Source of the DNA: an uncultured Clostridia bacterium
Lineage (GTDB): Bacteria; Bacillota; Clostridia; Christensenellales; UBA1242
Length of the DNA stretch: 32,900 bases
Reading direction: 5' to 3'
NCBI GenBank assembly: GCA_937992055.1
Contig: CALKLQ010000050.1
Span: 1 to 32,900 of the forward strand
The notes beneath the pieces were generated by a model. That model did no database searches and was not told the origin of the DNA. It saw only the letters and a program-made list of their open reading frames with translations. This document shows, piece by piece, positions 1-8,442 of the stretch (positions are counted from its first letter, which is position 1; each line of letters begins with the position of its first letter). The position numbers and the translations under genes were made by a program.

Positions 1-310
<310 letters not shown>

Positions 311-403
311 CAGCAAAAACAAGTTGGTTTTAACCTTTTGATATTATTTAACTTTAAAATTCTTTATATTATGCAGTTGTGATGGTTTTTAACCCATCTA
401 CCA

Positions 404-522
404 AATTTGGTGACAATAGAGAGAAGGCTCACCTGTTCTCATCCCGAACACAGAAGTTAAGCTTCTCATCGCCGAAAATACTTGGCTGGCAACGGCCCGG
501 AAAAATAGGACATCGCCAAATT
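404..522 (+). rRNA. 5S ribosomal RNA (intact copy)
   Basis: About 119 nt that fold as a bacterial 5S rRNA. The 5' strand ATTTGGTGA pairs with the 3' strand TCGCCAAAT to close helix I, and the conserved core CATCCCGAACACAGAAGTTAAGC (helix III and loop C) is present around 440-462. It follows 23S as expected and is followed at once by a rho-independent terminator. It is the only one of three tandem copies here with an uninterrupted core, so it is probably the functional gene of this operon. Confidence 0.93.
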
Positions 523-530
523 ACCAAAGA

Positions 531-561
531 AATATCCTTAATAATGAGGATATTTTTTTTT
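531..561 (+). terminator. rRNA operon terminator after the intact 5S
   Basis: AATATCCTTA and TGAGGATATT form a hairpin with an ATAA loop, followed by a run of T. The same terminator is repeated after each of the two broken 5S copies, so the duplicated unit carried its own terminator. Confidence 0.85.
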
Positions 562-715
562 ATTAAATATTTGAAAACAATAGATATGGTTGTTTTAATT
601 TTGATATTATTTAACTTTTAAATTTTTTATATTAAGTAGTTGTATGGTTTTTAACCTATCTACCAAATTTGGTGACAATAGAGAGAATGCACACCATAAT
701 ATCACCCGCACCCAG

Positions 716-845
716 ATTTTGAGAATATCTTTTTGTCTTATTTGCAAATTGACGCAAAAATTTTTTAAGTCGTTTAGGGGGCTAAACTCCTGTCAAAAAT
801 TGTTAGCTAATTTACAAATCAGAACAAAAATCTAAAACTCAAAAC
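716..845. repeat. Palindromic insert in 5S copy, first occurrence
   Basis: An imperfect palindrome of about 130 bp. The left arm begins ATTTTGAGAATATCTTTTTG, and the reverse complement of the right arm begins GTTTTGAGTTTTAGATTTTT. The arms converge on GTTTAG-GGGG-CTAAAC near 771-786. It has no convincing coding capacity. It resembles a MITE or REP-like palindromic element. An identical copy lies 459 bp downstream. Confidence 0.7.
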
Positions 846-898
846 CATCAAGCTTCTCATCGCAGAAAATACTTGGCAGAGGGCGGCCCTGGAAAAAT

Positions 899-963
899 AT
901 TAAGATATAACTTCGTCAAATCTAGCCAAATAAATTAATTAATTTGGCTTCCTTTTCCTCGTT
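899..963. repeat. 64-bp secondary insert with small hairpin
   Basis: Present only in the first broken 5S copy, between GGAAAAAT and ATAGGACATCG. The same junction in the intact and third copies is continuous (AAAAATAGGAC). The insert contains the inverted repeat AGCCAAAT / ATTTGGCT around an A+T centre. An AT dinucleotide flanks both sides and might be a 2-bp target duplication. Confidence 0.6.
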
Positions 964-989
964 ATAGGACATCGCCAAATTACCAAAGA

Positions 990-1020
990 AATATCCTTAA
1001 TAATGAGGATATTTTTTTTT
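990..1020 (+). terminator. Repeated 5S terminator (second)
   Basis: Same hairpin as after the intact 5S (AATATCCTTA / TGAGGATATT) followed by a long T run. Confidence 0.8.
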
Positions 1021-1124
1021 ATTAAATATTTGAAAACAATAGATATGGTTGTTTTAATTTTGATATTATTTAACTTTTAAATTTTTTATATTAAGTAGTT
1101 GTATGGTTTTTAACCTATCTACCA

Positions 1125-1372
1125 AATTTGGTGACAATAGAGAGAATGCACACCATAATATCACCCGCACCCAGATTTTGAGAATATCTTTTTGTCTTAT
1201 TTGCAAATTGACGCAAAAATTTTTTAAGTCGTTTAGGGGGCTAAACTCCTGTCAAAAATTGTTAGCTAATTTACAAATCAGAACAAAAATCTAAAACTCA
1301 AAACCGTCAAGCTTTTCATCGAGAAAATACTTGGCAGAGGGCGGCCCCGGAAAAATAGGACATCGCCAAATT
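1125..1372 (+). pseudogene. Interrupted 5S rRNA copy (second)
   Basis: Same organisation as the copy at 666-981: 5S-like ends closing helix I, the palindromic insert in the helix III region (about 1175-1304), and the 3' segment. It lacks the 64-bp secondary insert, so its 3' third matches the intact 5S closely (GGCCCCGGAAAAATAGGAC). Apart from that insert and a few point differences it is identical to the first broken copy, which indicates recent duplication or gene conversion. Confidence 0.75.
1175..1304. repeat. Palindromic insert in 5S copy, second occurrence
   Basis: Essentially identical copy of the palindrome at 716-845 at the same point of the 5S sequence. Sharing both insert and insertion point shows that it spread by duplication of the host unit, not by a second insertion. 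Confidence 0.7.
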
Positions 1373-1380
1373 ACCAAAGA

Positions 1381-1409
1381 AATATCCTTAATAATGAGGG
1401 TGTTTTTTT
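1381..1409 (+). terminator. Repeated 5S terminator (third, slightly diverged)
   Basis: AATATCCTTAATAATGAGGGTG followed by T7. The right arm has diverged from TGAGGATATT, which weakens the stem. Confidence 0.6.
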
Positions 1410-1455
1410 CTTTATCTGAAGTTTTGTCTGAAAGCGCCTTTAGACTTATTCAATC
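1403..1455. repeat. Dispersed repeat, copy 1 (partner near 31405)
   Basis: The stretch TTTTTTTCTTTAT...TTTGTCTGAAAGCG...TTTAG...TCAA recurs at about 31405-31457 with a few changes. Both copies lie in gene-free DNA and are followed by inverted repeats. Nature unknown, perhaps a remnant of a small mobile or palindromic element. Confidence 0.45.
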
Positions 1456-1940
1456 ACTGGAGAAACAATTGTAATAACAAATAACAACATTCATGTTGCT
1501 ATTACAATTTCAGTAAGTGATTTGGTTTCTAGAGAATACGATTTATTTCTTGCTTAATAAATATAAACATGCTTTTCTAAACAAGTTAAGTCTGAAAAGT
1601 TATAAATAAAAAATGACTTGTGAAAATTTGCAAGTCATTTTTATATACTTGAAATATGGGAAAGGTAGAATTTTCAAACTTATTATAAAGTCTTATATCG
1701 CAATATGAAATGTCTTATTCAAAAAATAAACAAATTTTGCTTGAAATGCAATAAAAATTTTACTAAAAAATCAAAATATTAGTAATAAGAGTGTTGAAAA
1801 CTATTAATAGATTAAAAAAAATTTAATTTAATTTAAAAAATAACAAAAAATTACAAAATATTTAGCGTCTAATATTTTAATTAATTAATAATGAATTATT
1901 TTCAGTATTATTTATTACTTAAAAAAATTTTATATTAATA
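1456..1940. other. Gene-free, very A+T-rich spacer
   Basis: No credible gene. It holds an inverted repeat around 1468-1512 (ATTGTAAT ... ATTACAAT), a terminator-like hairpin at 1611-1643, and otherwise nearly pure A+T. The rRNA unit and the minus-strand sporulation cluster converge on this spacer. Confidence 0.6.
1611..1643 (+). terminator. Rho-independent terminator-like hairpin
   Basis: AAATGACTTG pairs with CAAGTCATTT around a ~9-nt loop, followed by a short T-rich tail. No annotated gene ends immediately upstream. It may terminate readthrough from the rRNA region. Confidence 0.6.
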
Positions 1941-1970
1941 AAAAACTGTCGAAATTTCGACAGTTTTTTT
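1941..1970. terminator. Bidirectional terminator downstream of divIC
   Basis: AAAAACTGTCGAAATTTCGACAGTTTTTTT: a perfect stem (CTGTCGAAA/TTTCGACAG) with A and T runs on both sides, so it can work in either direction. It probably ends the minus-strand yabP-yabQ-divIC transcript. Confidence 0.8.
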
Positions 1971-2030
1971 AGATTTCAAATCAAATATATTATTTAATTT
2001 ATTTTAATATTTATTTTTATTTGTATTATT

Positions 2031-2309
2031 TTATGGAGTTTTTATAATAACATCTTTTTCGTTGCCGTAGCCTTCTTCTTGTTCAAGGTAATCGTTGGTA
2101 AAGTCTTCGGTTTCTCTTATCTCTATTTCTTTTTCTATATTGGATATGTTTTGTTCAATTTGGTCATTTTTTGCTTGCAAAGAGTTGCTCTTTTTTTGCA
2201 AGTTTTTCAATGCAAATGTTTGGGATATGGCAATAATGAGTAAAATGGCAACTAATAAAATTGCCAAAATTATTGTTGTTTTGATGAATTTTGTTTTTCC
2301 TTCTTGCAT
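2031..2309 (-). CDS. divIC: DivIC/FtsB-like septum formation initiator
   Basis: A bitopic membrane protein of about 92 residues with the FtsB/DivIC layout: a short basic cytoplasmic N-terminus (QEGKTKFIK), one transmembrane helix of about 20 residues (TIILAILLVAILLIIAISQT), then a coiled coil (KNLQKKSNSLQAKNDQIEQNI...). In the family this protein pairs with FtsL and DivIB/FtsQ at the division septum. The name rests on layout and on position after yabQ, the same order as in Bacillus subtilis. I prefer the ATG at 2309. A TTG at 2318 is in frame, but it has no better ribosome binding site. The gene overlaps the end of yabQ by about 40 bp, so translational coupling is likely. Confidence 0.75.
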   Translation of the reverse strand: MQEGKTKFIKTTIILAILLVAILLIIAISQTFALKNLQKKSNSLQAKNDQIEQNISNIEKEIEIRETEDFTNDYLEQEEGYGNEKDVIIKTP

Positions 2310-2662
2310 TTTTTCCAACCTATTGTTTGAATTTTCTTTGTTAGATTTGTAAACTTAGTATAGCACCAATTAAATAGTTTTGCAATCAATTTTCCAAGAG
2401 TGAGTCTTTGCAACAGAATGCTTCCAAAGAAAATGATAAAGTGGAAAAGTCTTAGCTCTCCGTAGTCCAGCTTTAATACGCTTAGATAGAATATTGAAAA
2501 AACAAAAATACTAAAAATAAAATCAAAAATAATCTTTACTATTTTATTTTCTCGACACAAAAAAACAATATACGATTTTAAATCAAATAAAAAACCGCAA
2601 GAAAAACCTATTAGAAAGAGAAAAAAAATTATTGTAGGTTGATTTAAGGTTTCATATAGCAT
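2270..2662 (-). CDS. yabQ: Spore cortex biosynthesis protein YabQ
   Basis: 130 residues with several hydrophobic segments: N-terminal IIFFLFLIGFSCGFLFDLKS, then two or three helices around residues 40-90, and a basic C-terminal tail. The start TLNQPTIIFFLFLIGFSCG and the helix-GFLFDLKSYI pattern fit the YabQ family, which in B. subtilis is needed for spore cortex formation and lies in the outer forespore membrane. Its start codon overlaps the yabP stop (TAATG) and its end overlaps divIC, a tight operon in the classical yabP-yabQ-divIC order. The context makes the name fairly secure even though sequence conservation in this family is low. Confidence 0.8.
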   Translation of the reverse strand: MLYETLNQPTIIFFLFLIGFSCGFLFDLKSYIVFLCRENKIVKIIFDFIFSIFVFSIFYLSVLKLDYGELRLFHFIIFFGSILLQRLTLGKLIAKLFNWCYTKFTNLTKKIQTIGWKKCKKEKQNSSKQQ

Positions 2663-2925
2663 TATTTAAATAGCCTTTTTAAAAATTTTTCTTTTTTTGC
2701 ATTATATTTTATATTATCTATTTTGCCCTCAATTTTCAAGTTCCCATTTTCGACATCAAGTTTGACAACCTGCATATTTTCTCCGCTAATACTCATATTC
2801 ACGCCCATTGCGCATAGGTTTATAAGACTTGGAGAAACGTCTTTTACATTATCAACGCCGGAAATTGTCAAAAATTTTCTATCCACTAAGTTTATTGTGC
2901 TTTGGCTAAACTGTTTTTCGTTCAT
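2662..2925 (-). CDS. yabP: Sporulation protein YabP (YabP/YqfC family)
   Basis: 87 residues, soluble, with the YabP/YqfC pattern: a beta-rich core beginning NLVDRKFLTISGVDNVKDVS, then a second half (MQVVKLDVENGNLKIEGKID) with the conserved L-x-I-x-G strand. In Bacilli and Clostridia yabP is a mother-cell sporulation gene transcribed with yabQ, and it implies an endospore programme. AAGGAG lies at proper spacing before the ATG. It is the first gene of the minus-strand cluster and is divergent from secA. The usual upstream neighbours (mazG, yabN, rqcP/yabO) are absent here. I found no clear sigma-E promoter. Confidence 0.8.
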   Translation of the reverse strand: MNEKQFSQSTINLVDRKFLTISGVDNVKDVSPSLINLCAMGVNMSISGENMQVVKLDVENGNLKIEGKIDNIKYNAKKEKFLKRLFK

Positions 2926-3240
2926 AAATTCTCCTTTATTAAGAATAGACTAATTTAATATATGACAAAAAAACTTAAAATAGAATTTATACGAAGCATT
3001 AAAGCTATAAACTAGCAAATATAGTCTTTTAAATTCTAAATTTATATAATTTGACATTTAACATGATATAAATGAAAACTTTGCAATTAAAAAAATGTAA
3101 ATTACAAAGTGTAAATTTAGTAGGGAAAACAAAAAGTGGTGAAATTCATTTTCTATTAAAGTGTTTGGCAACCATGAACTAATTTTATTTATTCACTAAA
3201 ATTTTAAAGGATTTCCTCCTTTTTAAAAATGTTTGCTATT
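2926..3240. other. Divergent intergenic region yabP / secA
   Basis: About 370 bp up to the secA start with no gene of its own. It must hold the outward promoters of the sporulation cluster and secA. A weak hairpin (AAAGGA/TCCTTT) sits at 3206-3222. Nothing else is recognisable. Confidence 0.5.
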
Positions 3241-3270
3241 TTAGTTTAATTAATGTAAAATTAATATACT
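3241..3270 (+). promoter_or_regulatory. Candidate sigma-A promoter for secA
   Basis: A -10 TATACT at 3265-3270 with a poor -35 (TTAGTT, 3241-3246) 18 bp upstream. AAGGAGAG at 3283-3290 serves the secA ATG at 3299. Confidence 0.4.
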
Positions 3271-3298
3271 TTAGTTAGGTTTAAGGAGAGCTAGTAAA

Positions 3299-5968
3299 AT
3301 GGGTTTGTTTTCATTTAAAAATAGAGGACTAAAAAAACTTAAAAAAATTGCTGATAAAGTTATGTCCTATGATGAAGAATATTCAAAACTTAGTGATGAA
3401 GAGTTGCAGGCAAAAACAATTGAATTTAAACAAAGGCTTGAAAAGGGTGAAACTTTAAATGATATTTTGCCAGAAGCATTTGCAACCGTGCGTGAGGCGG
3501 GTTTTAGAGTTTTGAAAATGAAGCATTTTTATGTTCAGGTTTTGGGAGGAATAGCCCTTCATCAAGGTAGAATTGCAGAAATGGCAACAGGTGAAGGAAA
3601 AACCTTGGTGGCAACCTTGCCTTCATATTTGAATGCACTTTCTGGCAAGGGTGTTCATGTTGTAACCGTAAATGAATATTTGGCAAAAAGAGATGCTGAG
3701 TGGATGGGAAAGGTTCACAGATTTTTAGGGCTCACTGTTGGAGTTGCCGTTAGTGGAATGTCACCAAAAGAAAAGAGGGAGGCTTATGCATGTGACATAA
3801 CCTATGGAACCAACAATGAGTTTGGTTTTGACTACCTCCGCGATAACATGGTGATCAAGGCAACAGACCGCTTTCAAAGAGGGCATAACTTTGCAATTGT
3901 GGACGAGGTTGATAGCATCTTGATTGATGAGGCAAGAACCCCACTTATCATTAGCGGAGCCGGAATGAAGTCGAGCGAGGTATATTATTCCGCACAAAGA
4001 TTTGCCAGAGGACTTATTAAAGACCAAGACTTTGAAATTGAGGAAAAGCAAAAAAGTATTCACCTTACAGAAAACGGAATTGCAAGAGCGGAAAAGTTTT
4101 TTAAAGTTGACAATCTTTCAGATGTAAATTGTATTGAATTAAATCATCATATAATGAATGCCTTGAAGGCAAATTTCATTATGAAAAGAGATGAAAACTA
4201 TATTGTAAAAGACGATGAAATCATCATTGTTGATGAATTTACCGGACGTTTGATGGCAGGGCGAAGATATTCTGATGGACTTCATCAAGCTATAGAAGCA
4301 AAGGAAAATGTTAAGATTAAGGATGAAAACAAGACCCTTGCAACAATTACATTTCAAAACTATTTTAGATTGTATCACAAACTCAGTGGTATGACAGGAA
4401 CGGCAAAAACGGAAGAGGCGGAATTTAATGGAATTTACAATCTTGACGTAATAACCATACCTTCAAATAGAGAGAACAAGAGAATTGACGAACCTGATAT
4501 CATCTATAAAGGCGTGGAAGGCAAGTTAAGAGCCGTTGTAAAAGAGGTTCAAGAAAGGCATGAGATAGGACAACCCGTTCTTATTGGAACAATAACCATT
4601 GAAAAGTCTGAGGTGATTTCACGAGCACTTAAAAAAGCAGGAATAACACATACCGTGCTAAATGCAAAAAATCATGAACAAGAGAGTGAGATTGTTGCCC
4701 AGGCAGGTAGATTTAAGGCTGTTACAATTGCCACCAACATGGCTGGTCGTGGAACAGATATTTTGCTGGGCGGAAATGCTGAGTTTATGGCAAAAAAGAA
4801 GATGAGGGAGGAGGGCTTTAGTGATGCTCAAATCTCTTTTGCCACCTCTTTTGCAAGCGATGCTAGCGAGGAATTTGTCAAAGCAAGAGAAAAGTATCAA
4901 AAGTATTATCAAGAATTTAAAAAAGTTACCGACGAGGAAAAGGCAAAAGTTGTTGAACTTGGTGGCCTTCACATTATTGGAACCGAAAGACATGAATCAC
5001 GTCGTATTGACAACCAATTGAGAGGAAGGGCGGCAAGACAGGGAGATCCTGGTTCCTCAGTCTTTTTCCTATCGCTTGAAGACGACCTTTTGAGGCGTTT
5101 TGGCGGTGATAAAATGAAGGCTATTACCAACTTTTTTAAGATAGATGATGACACTCCTTTTCAATTAAAGATGCTCTCTAGGCAAATTGAAAACGCTCAA
5201 AAAAGGGTGGAGCAACAAAACTATGCTGCAAGAAAAAACGTGTTTGAATTTGACAATGTCATGAACAAACAAAGAGAAATCATATATTCTGAAAGAAATA
5301 AGGTACTTGATGGCGAGGACGTTCATGCACAAGTTATGGAAATGTATCCAGATATTGTAAACCATATTTGCTATTCCTATTTAGATGAAGACAAACCATA
5401 CTATGAGTGGGACTTAAGTGCGGTAAACAATGCTCTTGAGGATAGACTTTTCCCAAAGGGAACCGAGCTAATTACAAAAGAATTTGTTGATGATTGCGAA
5501 ATTTCAGATGTTGTTGATAAAATTTTAAAAATAATATATGCAAAATACGATGAAAAACTGGAAATAACCCAAAAACATAATTTAAATTTTGCCGACTTTG
5601 AAAGATTTATCCTTTTAAAAGTTGTTGACACACTTTGGATTGACCACATCGACCAAATGACAATGCTAAGAAATGAAATAGGCCTTAGAGCTTATGGTCA
5701 ACAAGACCCAATTGTGGCATATAAGCGAGAGGGTTTTGATATGTTTGACCATATGATTGATAAAATCAAGGTGGAAACTGGTGCTATTTTGTTAAACGTA
5801 AAAATAGATGTTGAAAAGGCTCCAGTAATGGAAAGGCGTCAAGAGTTTAAACCTATTGAAGTTAAAGAGGGAGGAAGTGCCAAAAAGGAGGCACTGACCG
5901 GAAGGAACATGCCTTGTCCTTGTGGAAGTGGCAAAAAGTATAAAAATTGTTGCGGAAAAGATGCTTAA
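3299..5968 (+). CDS. secA: Preprotein translocase ATPase SecA
   Basis: 889 residues, close to full-length SecA. It is the cytosolic/peripheral motor that pushes unfolded preproteins through SecYEG with ATP. Visible landmarks: Walker A MATGEGKT (95-102), Walker B with VDEVDSILIDEART (201-214), the preprotein cross-linking region after it, NMAGRGTDI in motor domain 2, HESRRIDNQLRGRAARQGDPG (arginine-finger region), helical scaffold/wing domain, and a C-terminal SEC-C zinc motif CPCGSGKKYKNCCGK that binds SecB or ribosomes in the family. AAGGAGAG precedes the ATG. radC follows after 13 bp and is probably cotranscribed. Confidence 0.98.
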   Translation: MGLFSFKNRGLKKLKKIADKVMSYDEEYSKLSDEELQAKTIEFKQRLEKGETLNDILPEAFATVREAGFRVLKMKHFYVQVLGGIALHQGRIAEMATGEGKTLVATLPSYLNALSGKGVHVVTVNEYLAKRDAEWMGKVHRFLGLTVGVAVSGMSPKEKREAYACDITYGTNNEFGFDYLRDNMVIKATDRFQRGHNFAIVDEVDSILIDEARTPLIISGAGMKSSEVYYSAQRFARGLIKDQDFEIEEKQKSIHLTENGIARAEKFFKVDNLSDVNCIELNHHIMNALKANFIMKRDENYIVKDDEIIIVDEFTGRLMAGRRYSDGLHQAIEAKENVKIKDENKTLATITFQNYFRLYHKLSGMTGTAKTEEAEFNGIYNLDVITIPSNRENKRIDEPDIIYKGVEGKLRAVVKEVQERHEIGQPVLIGTITIEKSEVISRALKKAGITHTVLNAKNHEQESEIVAQAGRFKAVTIATNMAGRGTDILLGGNAEFMAKKKMREEGFSDAQISFATSFASDASEEFVKAREKYQKYYQEFKKVTDEEKAKVVELGGLHIIGTERHESRRIDNQLRGRAARQGDPGSSVFFLSLEDDLLRRFGGDKMKAITNFFKIDDDTPFQLKMLSRQIENAQKRVEQQNYAARKNVFEFDNVMNKQREIIYSERNKVLDGEDVHAQVMEMYPDIVNHICYSYLDEDKPYYEWDLSAVNNALEDRLFPKGTELITKEFVDDCEISDVVDKILKIIYAKYDEKLEITQKHNLNFADFERFILLKVVDTLWIDHIDQMTMLRNEIGLRAYGQQDPIVAYKREGFDMFDHMIDKIKVETGAILLNVKIDVEKAPVMERRQEFKPIEVKEGGSAKKEALTGRNMPCPCGSGKKYKNCCGKDA

Positions 5969-5981
5969 AACGGAAATTTAA

Positions 5982-6662
5982 ATGGATAAAGATAATCCTC
6001 ATCAGGGGCATAGAAGTAGATTAAGGAGTTTGGTTGAAAGGGCAGGGCTTGATTCATTAAATGAAAATCAGGTTTTGGAATTTATTTTATATTATATTGT
6101 TCCAAGAAGAGATACTAATGAAATTGCTCATGACCTTTTAAATGAATTTGGAAATGTTTATGATGTTATGAATGCAAATATACAGGAACTTGAAAAGGTA
6201 AACTTTCTTGACAAACAGACGTCAAATCAACTTTTTAATTTTAAGTATTTATGTGAGTATTATCAAATGAGCCTAAGCAAGCCAAAACAAAAACTAAGAA
6301 ATGTTGCGGAGATAATAAGCTATTTTAGTGTTGTTTTGCGTAACAGAGAAAACTATGAATTTTATGCTTTGGCGCTCAATGAAAATAATGAAATTTTGTC
6401 AAGACGAATGCTTTATTCGGGTAAAAGTGAGATTAATGCGCAAAAGCACATACTTTATGATTTTGCTTATAAAAATAATTCTAATAAAATTATTCTTGCT
6501 CACAATCATCCAAATGACAGTTGCCTGCCAACATCATCAGACGATAGGGCAACAGGAATAATAGTAGAATGGCTAAATGAAAATGGAATACAACTCATTG
6601 ACCATGTTATAGTTGGAATAGATGGAACCTTTTCATTTAGAAATCAAGAAAGATATGTTTAG
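5982..6662 (+). CDS. RadC-like JAB-domain protein
   Basis: 226 residues with the RadC (UPF0758) architecture: an N-terminal helical region beginning GHRSRLRSLVERAGLDSL, and a C-terminal JAB/MPN domain with the metal motif HNHPNDSCLPTSSDD (H174, H176, D187). The serine usual in the JAMM motif is threonine here (T184). Despite the name, a DNA-repair role for RadC proteins is unproven, and mobile-DNA association is common. It starts 13 bp after secA with little Shine-Dalgarno, which suggests translational coupling. A paralog, broken by a frameshift, lies at 24249-24945 and keeps the canonical serine. Function unknown. Confidence 0.85.
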   Translation: MDKDNPHQGHRSRLRSLVERAGLDSLNENQVLEFILYYIVPRRDTNEIAHDLLNEFGNVYDVMNANIQELEKVNFLDKQTSNQLFNFKYLCEYYQMSLSKPKQKLRNVAEIISYFSVVLRNRENYEFYALALNENNEILSRRMLYSGKSEINAQKHILYDFAYKNNSNKIILAHNHPNDSCLPTSSDDRATGIIVEWLNENGIQLIDHVIVGIDGTFSFRNQERYV

Positions 6663-6726
6663 ATAGCATAAATATCGAGCTCTATTTTATAGATTTTTGA
6701 GTTTTTGCAATCTATAATTTAATGTT

Positions 6727-6757
6727 AAAAAAAATTGCTTTTTAAGCAATTTTTTTT
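6727..6757. terminator. Shared bidirectional terminator, radC / hydA
   Basis: AATTGCTT pairs with AAGCAATT, with an A run on the left and a T run on the right, placed between two convergent genes. It can terminate radC rightward and hydA leftward. Confidence 0.85.
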
Positions 6758-6763
6758 AACAAG

Positions 6764-8440
6764 CTAATTGTGATAATGCAGAATATCACATTTGTTTGGA
6801 GATGGAATAAAAAAGTCACGATATATTTGTTGAACAATTTGGTTGTCTGAACTGTTGCGTATATTTAATTTTTTATCTTGCTCATAAAGAGAGTTTGCTC
6901 GTTTTAATTTGACCTCTTCTATGTCTATTTTGTCATAGTTTACATTTATTTGACCCCCACCGTTTACACAACCACCAGGGCATGCCATCACCTCAACAAA
7001 ATCATATTGTTTTTTGCCGCTTATTATATCTTCCATAAGTTCTCTTGCATTTTTAAGCCCGCTCACAACGCAAAGATTAAGTTTGGTTTCGCCCAGGCAG
7101 ACCTCAACTTCTTTTCTGCCATTGCCTTGTCTTACGTCTAAAAATTCAACCTGGTTGCTTTCTGGATTTAAAAGCTTAATTGTTCGTCTTAAAACCGCCT
7201 CCGTGACACCTCCGGTTGCTCCAAAAATCAGACCTGCACCACTGTAATTAGATAGAGGTGAGTCAAACTTTTCATGAGCAAGATTTAAATAATCAATGTT
7301 GTTTTGTTTGATTAATCTTGCCAACTCTCTTGTGGTAAGTGAAAGGTCGACATCTTTTCCGCGATGTTTTTCACCCTTTTTGGCAGTGCATGGCATGATT
7401 CCAACAACTTTAATTTTGTCAGCATCAATATTCTGGCTTTGCGCATAGTAGTTTTTGATTATTGCTCCAAGCATCTCAGTTGGGCTTTTGCAAGAAGAAA
7501 GGTTTTTAACATAGTCTGGATAGAAATTTTGCAAAAATTTGAACCAAGCGGGACAACATGAGGAAAATAGAGGGCCTTTTTTATTTTTCTTAATATTTTC
7601 TAAAAGTTCATTAGATTCCTCAACCACGGTGAAATCTGCGCCAAGATTAATGTCAAAAACATATTTAAAACCCAACTTTTTAAGTGCGCTAACCATTCTT
7701 CCTTCGTCAAAGGTTCCAATTTCTTCCCCAAAAGCTTCCGCCAAAGATACCCTGACAGAGGGCGCGACTTGGGCTATTACAATATTTTCTTTGTCTGATA
7801 ACATTTGCCTTAAAAGGTTTGTTTCGTCTTTTTCAACCAAGGCGCCAGTTGGGCAAACAAGGGTGCATTGTCCACATCCAACACAGCTACTTTGTTTCAA
7901 GTTGTTGTTATAAGCACAACCCATAAAGGTTTCAAAACCTCGCTCCTGTTTTGTAAGAGCACAGACAGATTGGGTTTGGGTGCAAATTTTTTGACATCGA
8001 TTGCAGAGTATGCACTTGTTGTTATCACGTGTTATACAAGGGGAACTGTCGTCTATTGAGATAAAACTTTTTTCATAAAACCCTTTGCTTTCATAGACGT
8101 TATATTCTAAAAATAGTTTGTTTAACGTGCAATAACCAAATTTTTGGCAGTTGGGGCAATCTTTGTGATGGTTTGAAACCAGCATTTCTAATGTTTTTTT
8201 TCTTGAGTTTATTATCCTAGCATTTTTAGTAATGACCTTCATGTCTTGCTGAGCCAAGGTGGAGCAGGAGGGAATAAGTCTGCCATTAACTTCTACCATG
8301 CAAATTCTGCAATTTGCCTCATGGCAAACCTCTTTTAAAAAACATAGGGTTGGAATTTCAATATTGTTTCTTCTGCAAACATCTAAAATGGTTTCATTTT
8401 CATTAAAGTTATATGACTTGTTGTCAATTTCTATTTTCAT
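6764..8440 (-). CDS. hydA: [FeFe] hydrogenase catalytic subunit HydA (NADH-linked, group A)
   Basis: 558 residues from the chosen ATG. Numbers below count from a GTG two codons upstream. Order of domains: N-terminal [2Fe-2S] (C35, C46, C49, C61), His-Cys3 [4Fe-4S] (HHKDCPNC...C106), two [4Fe-4S] clusters (CILCNRCQKIC 145-155; CVGCGQCTLVC 188-198), then the H-cluster domain with L1 SSCCPAW (C297 proton-transfer cysteine, C298 ligand), L2 MPCTAKKGE (C353) and L3 MACPGGCVNGGGQ (C489, C493). All catalytic ligands are present. With HydB and HydC it should exchange electrons between H2, NAD(H) and ferredoxin. ATG at 8440 is preferred because GAGAGG is 8 nt upstream, versus 2 nt for the GTG. The start almost abuts the hydB stop. 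Confidence 0.95.
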   Translation of the reverse strand: MKIEIDNKSYNFNENETILDVCRRNNIEIPTLCFLKEVCHEANCRICMVEVNGRLIPSCSTLAQQDMKVITKNARIINSRKKTLEMLVSNHHKDCPNCQKFGYCTLNKLFLEYNVYESKGFYEKSFISIDDSSPCITRDNNKCILCNRCQKICTQTQSVCALTKQERGFETFMGCAYNNNLKQSSCVGCGQCTLVCPTGALVEKDETNLLRQMLSDKENIVIAQVAPSVRVSLAEAFGEEIGTFDEGRMVSALKKLGFKYVFDINLGADFTVVEESNELLENIKKNKKGPLFSSCCPAWFKFLQNFYPDYVKNLSSCKSPTEMLGAIIKNYYAQSQNIDADKIKVVGIMPCTAKKGEKHRGKDVDLSLTTRELARLIKQNNIDYLNLAHEKFDSPLSNYSGAGLIFGATGGVTEAVLRRTIKLLNPESNQVEFLDVRQGNGRKEVEVCLGETKLNLCVVSGLKNARELMEDIISGKKQYDFVEVMACPGGCVNGGGQINVNYDKIDIEEVKLKRANSLYEQDKKLNIRNSSDNQIVQQIYRDFFIPSPNKCDILHYHN

Positions 8441-8442
8441 AT

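Larger units (their letters stand above)
666..981 (+). pseudogene. Interrupted 5S rRNA copy (first)
   Basis: The 5' end (AATTTGGTGACAATAGAGAG) and 3' end (AGGACATCGCCAAATT) match the intact 5S at 404-522, so helix I can still form. The helix III/loop C core is altered and split. After CACCCGCACCCAG at about 702-714 comes a ~130-bp palindrome (716-845), and homology resumes at ATCAAGCTTCTCATCGC. A second insert of about 64 bp interrupts the 3' part at 899-963. It is most likely a pseudogene. An expressed 5S with expansion segments is the alternative, since 5S RNAs with insertions are known in some archaea and bacteria. Confidence 0.75.
597..1400 (+). repeat. Tandem duplication of a 5S-containing unit
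   Basis: Two near-identical units start at about 597 and 1056 (offset 459 bp). Each carries the 23S-5S spacer sequence (TTTGATATTATTTAACTTTT), a degenerate 5S gene and the 5S terminator. The same spacer also occurs before the intact 5S at about 337. The likely history is that a 5S unit was duplicated, one copy received a palindromic insert, that broken unit was duplicated again, and the first broken copy then gained a further 64 bp (or the second lost it). Confidence 0.85.

Noticed and set aside
379..621. 80-codon open frame across the intact 5S gene
   Set aside because: It overlaps the 5S rRNA and its terminator; coding is implausible.
644..835. Identical 63-codon open frames in the two broken 5S copies (also 1103-1294)
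   Set aside because: They are identical because the units are duplicated. They read through 5S sequence and a palindrome arm, with no ribosome binding site.
2941..3010. Sigma-E-type promoter before yabP (GTCATAT present)
   Set aside because: No matching -10 at the required 14-15 bp spacing.
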